Origin: Primulina eburnea
Lineage: Eukaryota > Streptophyta > Magnoliopsida > Lamiales > Gesneriaceae
Length of the DNA stretch: 64,000 nucleotides
Direction: 5' to 3'
Assembly: GCF_022965805.1 (NCBI RefSeq)
Contig: NW_027331414.1
Location: 36,001 to 100,000 of the forward strand
Shown piece by piece: positions 55,248 to 64,000 of this stretch (position 1 is the first letter of the stretch; the number at the start of each line of letters is the position of its first letter). Under the pieces are notes generated by a model. The model did no database searches and was not told where the DNA came from. It worked only from the letters and a program-made list of their open reading frames with translations. A program made the position numbers and the translations under genes.

Positions 55248-56357
55248 TCAATTACCTGCAACATCATTATCTGGTGCTTCCTGAGCCTGCTCCTCGGTCA
55301 AAGCAAATACTCTGGCCTGCTGTCTAGGAGGCTGGCCAACTGTCTGGCTTCCTCCTGGCCTCTGCTGTGACTGAGATGGTGCTGGCTGAAATAAAGGGAC
55401 AACCGTTGATCGTCTACTCCACTGTGCCGCTGATCCCGCGGATTCGGCTCACTGGGATCTTTGGGAATCCCTCTGTGGACATACTCTGGCAAAATGTCCC
55501 TGTTGTTTGCAGAAGTGGCAACTACCAAGTACTCCTTGGCATTGCTCAGTGGAATGTCTCCCTCCACAATTTCCGCAGTAAACCCCGGTATAACTCTGTT
55601 GGGGACCACTGGAACTAGAAGAACTGCCGCCAGACTTCTTAAACTGCTTTCCTCTAGCCTTCAGAAAATCTTTCTTTCCACCACTGCTACTGCCACCCTC
55701 GAATCGGGGAGGTGGTTGCGGTGGTCTCGACACTGGAGGAACAAATTCAGCTCCTCTCTGCCTTATCAGGCCCGCTTCAGCGCCCTTTGCTCTATTCATG
55801 GCATCAGCAAAATTATTCGGTCGTCCTGTGTTCACCAATGTAAAAATATCGGGATTCAAGCCATTGATGAACTGATCAGCAACGGCTTCGTCATTTTCAG
55901 ACACATGAGGAGCAAACTTCAACAAGGTAGAGAACTTGGTCACATATTCCTCAATGTTCAGCTGACCTTGTCTCAAATTGGCAAACTCCGCCCCCTTGTC
56001 TTTTCTGTACGACACTGGGAAAAATCTTTGATAAAACTCAGTTTTAAATACATCCCAAGTAATAATCGTACCTCGTTGCTCCAAGGCCCTCTTCATCGTA
56101 ATCCACCAGCTTTTTGCAACATCAAGCAACTGGTGCCCAATCAATTTAATTCGGCGCTCATCACTGTACTCCAGTGAATCAAACAGCATCTCAATATTAC
56201 CTAACCAACTCTCACACTCGACCGATGTCTCGGTACCCTTCAGAGTGGGTGGTTTGAATGACTGAAACCTCTTCAGCAAGGTTTCCATTGGAGTCGGTGT
56301 TACATCCATTGGAGGATTCGATGTACTACCCTGTTCTGGTATTCTTCTGGGAGGCAT
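55248..56357 (-). pseudogene. Array unit 2 gag with a late stop
   Basis: Reads as unit 1 gag for 302 residues, then a TGA at about 55449 truncates it after the zinc knuckle (RDSQRSQ). The remaining C-terminal part continues in frame to the boundary at 55248. The CCHC is intact, so a truncated product could still bind RNA. Confidence 0.9.
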
Positions 56358-56627
56358 ATCTGAATATCACAAGGATTAGTAACCCAATCCAACAAACCTG
56401 TTTCAATTCAGTCTCTCCTCCGATCATCTTACTGCTGATCGAGAATCAGTTCAGATTCGTTCCCAATAATACATATTACAAAATCAAATCAGATAAGTCA
56501 AGTAACATGTATTATCTAACGCAGTAAGACATGCTAGCATTCAAAAGCAGGAAAGAAAACCTCAATCTACCCCGCTCACTAGCCTCTTCTATCTCAATCT
56601 AAAGAACTCTAGGTTCTAGTACCTATG

Positions 56628-56639
56628 GCTCTGATACCA
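56628..56639 (-). other. Primer binding site, array unit 2
   Basis: Plus-strand GCTCTGATACCA with the same five-base spacer to the LTR (ACAGG in the element's sense) as element B. Confidence 0.92.
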
Positions 56640-56644
56640 CCTGT

Positions 56645-58653
56645 TGTAGGGACCCGGACGCTAATCAAGTTCTTAATCATGTTTGGGACTAATTAATCAA
56701 TTATAAAACAGGGTCTAAAATTTTTCTTTTTAAAATGCGGAATGTAGTGAAATAAACATATATAAATCTCAGTATATAATAAAGTACATGTCTAGTACTA
56801 TATACAATCTGTCACAAAAAGGGTTTAACAACTATAAAGCAAGTGTTCAAAACCCTATCTCTAGTCCAAGTCCGTGGCCTCCACTCTAATCTCGATCTTC
56901 ATCTCTGTGACCCTGATCCAGCCCCACCTGTTGTCATGCACACATACAAAACAAGACAACAGCCGGATAACTCCGGTGAGATATAAATATCCCAGTATAA
57001 ACAATGTAAACATGCAGTCATATAAAAGCATATACGAATTATTCATAATATGTCTCAAATCAGAAACATAAATCCATATCAAACATTCAATAATCATGAA
57101 TGGCATAAATAATGTAAATCAACATGTCATATCAGACTCAACTCAATCGACGCATCGTCTCAGACTCGACTCCACTGACGCGTCGTCTCAGACTCGACTC
57201 AACTCTATCCTAGGGATCCCGATGTCTGAATAATAATAATTATACCGAATCTCATTCGATAGGAATGAATCAATCCCTAACGGCATCGATATAATTCATA
57301 TATCCAGTGTCTGGGCGAATCAGCCGCAGAATTGACGACTCAGTCAATAACCTGACGAATCAGCCGGTAATTAGGCGAATCAGCCAACAACCAGACAACT
57401 CAGCCTGTAATTAAGCGAATCAGCTTAAGTTTAGACGAATCAGTCAATAACCTGACGAATCAGCCGGTGACTAGGCGAATCAGCCTATGACTCCACGACT
57501 CAGTAATCAATATATACAGTCAGTATCTAAGCAACTCAATCAATGACTAGCGAATCAGCAGTCATTACATGCAGTGGCTATAAATTAATAGACTACAATC
57601 ATCAATCTCATCAATTACAAGAATCAATGTAATAAACTAAGTATGTGATTTAGGGAAACTCGAGTCAAACCTTCCTCGAGTTGTACAATCCCAACACAAC
57701 ATAATTTATACCTTTCTTGTTGTCGCTCTGATACAATCGAAGTCTTGATTCAACGTCTGTCACTGTTCAATCTGGCAATGACAATATCAATATTCTGTAT
57801 CAATATTCTAACATCTCTGTTTTATCAAATTCTGATGGTACAACCGTACCATCTTACGATACTGATAATACTATATCCGTCTATATCAATTCCAATCATT
57901 TACAATCAACCACTGTACCAATCTGGTATCAATTCTAATCAATTTCATTCTGAAATTCATAACAATTCCATATTCAGTCCGTTTCTTAATCTGACTTCGA
58001 TTCTACGCTGTCTGACATGTCAAGAACAACATATATGACGTGTACTCAATTCTAACAACATCATATTTCCAAAACATGTCCAAACGTAATAAAACTTACG
58101 TCCCGTAGTAGCCTGCGTTGCTAGGAACACGGTGCCGTACTCGGATTCAAGTTTGGACGGACGGATCGAAATATAAAGGCGTAAGGATTTCTTCGAAAGT
58201 TTCTCTGAGCCCTTCCTCGATTTCCCTTCTTATTTTCTGAGGAAGGAGACGTGATATACATATATATATATATCAAGTTTGCATGTAGGAGAAACGTGGC
58301 GTTTTTCCACCAATTGCAGTCGGCGCTCGAGCGGTGCAAATCTACCGCTCGAGCGCGGTAGGTTCTGTCCACGCTCTTCCAGAATACACCTTTGGCGCCC
58401 GGGCGGTCAAAAACTACCGCCCGGGCGCCAAGTCTTCTGCCCGAGACATCTTTGATTTAACATTGGCGCTCGAGCGGTCAAGAACCACCGCTCGGGCGCC
58501 AGACATTCTGCCCGAAAATCACATAACTCATATGTGTTAACCAATTTGGTCCCGGAGTGGTCCAAATATACTCACATCCGTTCATCATCAATAAATCATC
58601 TCAGATTACGTTAATCATTTCAGATTACGTTAATCAAATTCTTGGGCATTACA
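56645..58653 (-). repeat. Array LTR E3
   Basis: 2009 bp; plus strand starts TGTAGGGACCCGG. A 12-bp deletion near 57066 removes one of two CAGAAACATAAT copies. Hairpins 58322-58500. Confidence 0.92.
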
Positions 58654-60768
58654 TTTCTCCCCCTCTTAGATCTGAGTTCGTCCTCGAACTCGCAAGTAAT
58701 CAATTCAGATATATCAGAAGAAATGTATATAGAGTTTAAATCAGAAACTCATCTCAATGAATCTGTTCTGAAATTTCAATCTCATATCAACTTCTATTTC
58801 TAAAAATTACTCTGATAAAGTCAATCTCGCAATACTGGTTATACAACATCTGTATAGACCCAACTAACAGTTCGTAATAGCTCAACACCATCAGCTGTTA
58901 TTAAGTCAGTTTATCTCGATCAAAGATATATTCGATCTTCGATCTCAGTTACCAACAGTCATCGTCCGACGTTGGCATATTCATTCTGTTTATCATGAGC
59001 TATTTTCATTTTCTTCTGAATTAGCTCCATCTTTTCAGTCATATCTCTGATCATTTCAGATCTAATCTCAAGAATCTCAGAGATATCATTTTAATAAAGA
59101 GAGAATCCCTATATCTTTCCGTACAACGCTTCGAAAGGAGTTATCTCAATACTCGTTCGATAGTTGTTGTTGTACGCAAATTCACAAATGACAACAAATC
59201 ATGTCAACTAGTGCTAAAATCTAGCACTACAGTTCCTGAATATTTTCCAGTATCCGGATAATTCGCTCTGATTATCCGTCAATCTATGAAACAATCTAAG
59301 AGAGAGCTCATGGTATACTCTATCATAAGTACACAATCAATCAAAATTAATCACAATCTGATACATTCTATGGTGGCATTCTGATCTTTCTGACCACTTT
59401 TTTTTTTTTGACATCAATCTGTGTCATTTGGTCATGTTTGTACATTATCTGGTACAAATTGATATATATAGATTGAACAATCTGTCAATCTTAATCATAT
59501 CATATTACAATCTGTAAAAATGACGGTAATTTCATTACGAAGACTATAGAAATTTACTACCATTTCTATTTAGAACTTTACAATTCTGTAATAAATCTTC
59601 TGATTTCTATCTTTCTATCCTGTTAGCGATTTAGACTGCCAACATTTCAATACAATTCTGTTATAACTGATCTCATCTGTCTATATCACAACTATCTGTT
59701 CGAATACCATACAGTCTCAATCATCAGACTGAACACTGAATCCATGACTGTAAGCTTCTGACAATATCTGTCCTTTCTGATTCGAATTATTTGATATACA
59801 CAAATCAGTTAATAACATAAATTAAAGAGGAAATACCTACCTGGTATTCGGCTCTGACTATCAATATCAAGCTTTGCTGTACAATTCTGACACATCTAAC
59901 ATCACGGAATAATCAGTCTCATACAAAATATAAAATCACGTATCTGTTACTCTGATCGACACTCTGTTCTGACTATCGATATTGAGTTCTAAACATTCTA
60001 ATCAGCTTTTCGAACTGATAACGTTTCAACATCAGCTCTGGTTCGGACAATACAATATAATCTCCATTGTCTACAATCTCAGCTGACTAGTCACCGTTTA
60101 GTTCTGTGAAAATCAACGAATACATCATCTTCAGATATAACACATCCTGAATGCAATCGGTCTCAATCAGGATTCACCATATCAATAGTTCTGATATCAA
60201 TCAAAGCTACAATCAATTTCTCTAAAATCAGATCTAGAGTCTTATCTGGGGAAAACATCGAGAACTTTCTTATCATTGGTAAATCAGCCAATGATAGACT
60301 CAACTTCAGTAAATCAACTGAATACATAAAGAGTCACTCTGCTCCTTTCTGTAATAATCGAGTCATAGCTAGTACGAATATCAAAAGAATTCTCAGTCTA
60401 GAATTCTTATCGTACCGTATTCATTTCTTAGTCATCTCAGGTTTAATTCTCCCCATTTTCTGGAACTAATCTATGGTAGCTCTGTACTTGATCAGCATAT
60501 CAATATCAGTAACGCAGTTCCAAAATCATAGAACACCAGTACAATACCATCTACCACACAATCTAACTCGATCTCATTCTCATCCTACTGTAGTATACAA
60601 GATCTAACAGAAATCACTGATACAAGATCTTTTCCCAAAGGAAAAGAACAAATACTACAGTAAATAGAGACTCAATAGATAATGCATGCATCAATGCAAA
60701 TCTTTCAGAAAGCAAAGCATGTGAAGCACCGGTATCCCTCGATACATATGCAGGATAATCAAACAAAT
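58654..60768 (-). pseudogene. Collapsed pol remnant, array unit 3
   Basis: Same organisation as the other two; shorter T-run near 59397. Confidence 0.75.
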
Positions 60769-61877
60769 CAATTACCTGCAACATCATTATCTGGTGCTTC
60801 CTGAGCCTGCTCCTCGGTCAAAGCAAATACTCTGGCCTGCTGTCTAGGAGGCTGGCCAACTGTCTGGCTTCCTCCTGGCCTCTGCTGTGACTGAGATGGT
60901 GCTGGCTGAAATAAAGGGACAACCGTTGATCGTCTACTCCACTGTGCCGTTGATCCCGCAGATTCGGCTCCCTGGGATCTTTGGGAATCCCTCTTTGGAC
61001 ATACTCTGGCAAAATGTCCCTGTTGTTTTCAGAAGTGGCAACTACCAAGTACTCCTTGGCATTGCTCAGTGGAATGTCTCCCTCCACAATTTCCGCAGTA
61101 AACCCCGGTATAACTCTGTTGGGGACCACTGGAACTAGAAGAACTGCCGCCAGACTTCTTAAACTGCTTTCCTCTAGCCTTCAGAAAATCTTTCTTTCCA
61201 CCACTGCTACTGCCACCCTCGAATCGGGGAGGTGGTTGCGGTGGTCTCGACACTGGAGGAACAAATTCAGCTCCTCTCTGCCTTATCAGGCCCGCTTCAG
61301 CGCCCTTTGCTCTATTCATGGCATCAGCAAAATTATTCGGTCGTCCTGTGTTCACCAATGTAAAAATATCGGGATTCAAGCCATTGATGAACTGATCAGC
61401 AACGGCTTCGTCATTTTCAGACACATGAGGAGCAAACTTCAACAAGGTAGAGAACTTGGTCACATATTCCTCAATGTTCAGCTGACCTTGTCTCAAATTG
61501 GCAAACTCCGCCCCCTTGTCTTTTCTGTACGACACTGGGAAAAATCTTTGATAAAACTCAGTTTTAAATACATCCCAAGTAATAATCGTACCTAGTTGCT
61601 CCAAGGCCCTCTTCATCGTAATCCACCAGCTTTTTGCAACATCAAGCAACTGGTGCCCAATCAATTTAATTCGGCGCTCATCACTGTACTCCAGTGAATC
61701 AAACAGCATCTCAATATTACCTAACCAACTCTCACACTCGACCGATGTCTCGGTACCCTTCAGAGTGGGTGGTTTGAATGACTGAAACCTCTTCAGCAAG
61801 GTTTCCATTGGAGTCGGTGTTACATCCATTGGAGGATTCGATGTACTACTCTGTTTTGGTATTCTTCTGGGAGGCAT
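60769..61877 (-). pseudogene. Array unit 3 gag, stopped inside the zinc knuckle
   Basis: Reads 282 residues from MPPRRIPKQSSTSNPPMD, then the second knuckle Cys codon (TGC) is TGA at about 61029. The rest of the frame follows to 60769. Without a complete CCHC this copy should not package RNA normally. Confidence 0.9.
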
Positions 61878-62147
61878 ATCTGAATATCACAAGGATTAGT
61901 AACCCAATCCAACAAACCTGTTTCAATTCAGTCTCTCCTCCGATCATCTTACTGCTGATCGAGAATCAGTTCAGATTCGTTCCCAATAATACATATTACA
62001 AAATCAAATCAGATAAGTCAAGTAACATGTATTATCTAACGCAGTAAGACATGCTAGCATTCAAAAGCAGGAAAGAAAACCTCAATCTACCCCGCTCACT
62101 AGCCTCTTCTATCTCAATCTAAAGAACTCTAGGTTCTAGTACCTATG

Positions 62148-62159
62148 GCTCTGATACCA
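62148..62159 (-). other. Primer binding site, array unit 3
   Basis: Plus-strand GCTCTGATACCA, five bases from LTR E4. Confidence 0.92.
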
Positions 62160-62164
62160 CCTGT

Positions 62165-64000
62165 TGTGGGGACACGGACGCTAATCAAGTTCTTAATCAT
62201 GTTTGGGACTAATTAATCAATTATAAAACAGGGTCTAAAATTTTTCTTTTTAAAATGCGGAATGTAGTGAAATAAACATATATAAATCTCAGTATATAAT
62301 AAAGTACATGTCTAGTACTATATACAATCTGTCACAAAAAGGGTTTAACAACTATAAAGCAAGTGTTCAAAACCCTATCTCTAGTCCAAGTCCGTGGCCT
62401 CCACTCTAATCTCGATCTTCATCTCTGTGACCCTGATCCAGCCCCACCTGTTGTCATGCACACATACAAAACAAGACAACAGCCGGATAACTCCGGTGAG
62501 ATATAAATATCCCAGTATAAACAATGTAAACATGCAGTCATATAAAATCATATACGAATTATTCATAATATGTCTCAAATCAGAAACATAATCAGAAACA
62601 TAAATCCATATCAAACATTCAATAATCATGAATGGCATAAATAATGTAAATCAACATGTCATATCAGACTCAACTCAATCGACGCATCGTCTCAGACTCG
62701 ACTCCACTGACGCGTCGTCTCAGACTCGACTCAACTCTATCCTAGGGATCCCGATGTCTGAATAATAATAATTATACCGAATCTCATTCGATAGGAATGA
62801 ATCAATCCCTAACGGAATCGATATAATTCATATATCCAGTGTCTAGGCGAATCAGCCGCAGAATTGACGACTCAGTCAATAACCTGACGAATCAGCCGGT
62901 AATTAGGCGAATCAGCCAACAACCAGACAACTCAGCCTGTAATTAAGCGAATCAGCTTAAGTTTAGACGAATCAGTCAATAACCTGACGAATCAGCCGGT
63001 GACTAGGCGAATCAGCCTATGACTCCACGACTCAGTAATCAATATATACAGTCAGTATCTAAGCAACTCAATCAATGACTAGCGAATCAGCAGTCATTAC
63101 ATGCAGTGGCTATAAATCAATAGACTACAATCATCAATCTCATCAATTACAAGAATCAATGAAATAAACTAAGTATGTGATTTAGGGAAACTCGAGTCAA
63201 ACCTTCCTCGAGTTGTACAATCCCACATAACATAATTTATACCTTTCTTGTTGTCGCTCTGATACAATCGAAGTCTTGATTCAACGTCTTTCACTGTTCA
63301 ATCTGGCAATGACAATATCAATATTCGGTATCAATATTCTAACATCTCTGTTTTATCAAATTCTGATTGTACAACCGTACCATCTTACGATACTGATAAT
63401 ACTATATCCGTCTATATCAATTCAAATCATTTACAATCAACCACTGTACCAATCTGGTATCAATTCTAGTCAATTTCATTCTGAAATTCATAACAATTCC
63501 ATATTCAGTCTGTTTCTTAATCTGACTTCGATTCTACGCTGTCTGACATGTCAAGAACAACATATATGACGTGTATTCAATTCTAACAACATCATTTTTC
63601 CAAAACATGTCCAAACGTAATAAAACTTACGTCCCGTAGTAGCCTGCGTTGCTAGGAACACGGTGCCGTACTCGGATTCAAGTTTGGACGGACGGATCGA
63701 AATATAAAGGCGTAAGGATTTCTTCGAAAGTTTCTCTGAGCCCTTCCTCGATTTCCCTTCTTATTTTCTGAGGAAGGAGACGTGATATACATATATATAT
63801 ATATATATATCAAGTTTGCATGTAGGAGAAACGTGGCGTTTTTCCACCAATTGCAGTCGGCGCTCGAGCGGTGCAAATCTACCGCTCGAGCGCGGTTGGT
63901 TCTGTCCACGCTCTTCCGGAATACACCTTTGGCGCTCGGGCGGTCAAAAACTACCGCCCGGGCGCCAAGTCTTCTGCCCCAGACATATTTGATTTAACAT
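62165..64000 (-). repeat. Array LTR E4, cut by the window end
   Basis: Plus strand TGTGGGGACACGGACGC; hairpin block from 63859. About 170 bp of the expected 2.0 kb are missing beyond the edge. Confidence 0.92.

Larger units (their letters stand above)
45617..64000 (-). mobile_element. Tandem array of gag-only chromovirus units sharing LTRs (LTR-I-LTR-I-LTR-I-LTR)
   Basis: Four LTRs (45617, 51124, 56645 and 62165) alternate with three internal regions in the same orientation. Equivalent points are 5496, 5532 and 5520 bp apart. Copies look about 99% identical by eye but carry private changes (40-bp deletion near 51123, 12-bp deletion near 57066, T-run lengths near 48380/53875/59397, stops in gag). 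The array continues past the right edge. Confidence 0.93.

Overview
The window is repeat-dense nuclear DNA of a flowering plant, probably a eudicot. The evidence is long AT-rich non-coding stretches, Ty3/gypsy chromoviruses and a Ty1/copia element with plant-type initiator-Met tRNA primer sites, a CACTA DNA transposon with 3-bp target duplications, and a plant-type LOG-like enzyme. No prokaryotic features, rRNA, tRNA or CRISPR were seen. Transposable elements, often nested, make up well over 80% of the sequence.

Left edge (1-4457): a small basic Cys-rich ORF (10-348) resembling the zinc-finger proteins of some plant RNA viruses, an open fragment without a start (341-529), and an intronless LOG-like cytokinin-activation enzyme (652-1281). 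These are the only non-transposon coding candidates. AT-rich DNA follows, then an LTR/leader-like remnant with two matching stem-loops (3787-3850 and 4005-4076).

Middle (4458-44630): nested retrotransposons. Element A is a truncated chromovirus (pol tail plus LTR, 4458-6847). Element B is a complete but dead chromovirus (7594-15716, TSD ATTGA) inside an old reverse-strand copia LTR. Element D (17675-40375) is another dead chromovirus; its 5' LTR is split by an 11.3-kb copia/Sirevirus-like element C (17785-29121, reverse strand, TSD TACAT) carrying an extra 899-residue ORF after pol. The gag of D is split by a 1.86-kb CACTA element made largely of palindromes (32348-34209, TSD GAT). D itself lies in an older LTR (16946-17674 and 40376-41960). 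Another LTR-like block follows (41961-44630).

Right third (44631-64000): a diverged reverse-strand LTR is interrupted by a tandem array of near-identical ~5.5-kb units in the order LTR-internal-LTR-internal-LTR-internal-LTR, running off the window. Each unit keeps a gag gene (intact only in the first) and a collapsed, unreadable pol, so it looks like a gag-only non-autonomous relative of element B. The LTRs of A, B and the array each carry a compact GC-rich block of GCGC-containing palindromes or hairpins. In B and the array it lies just upstream of the TATA/leader region.

Relative order: the old LTR was hit by D; D was hit separately by C and by the CACTA element; the old copia LTR was hit by B. 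Element C has very similar LTRs (about 16 substitutions by eye in ~985 bp) and is the youngest insertion that can be dated from the sequence.
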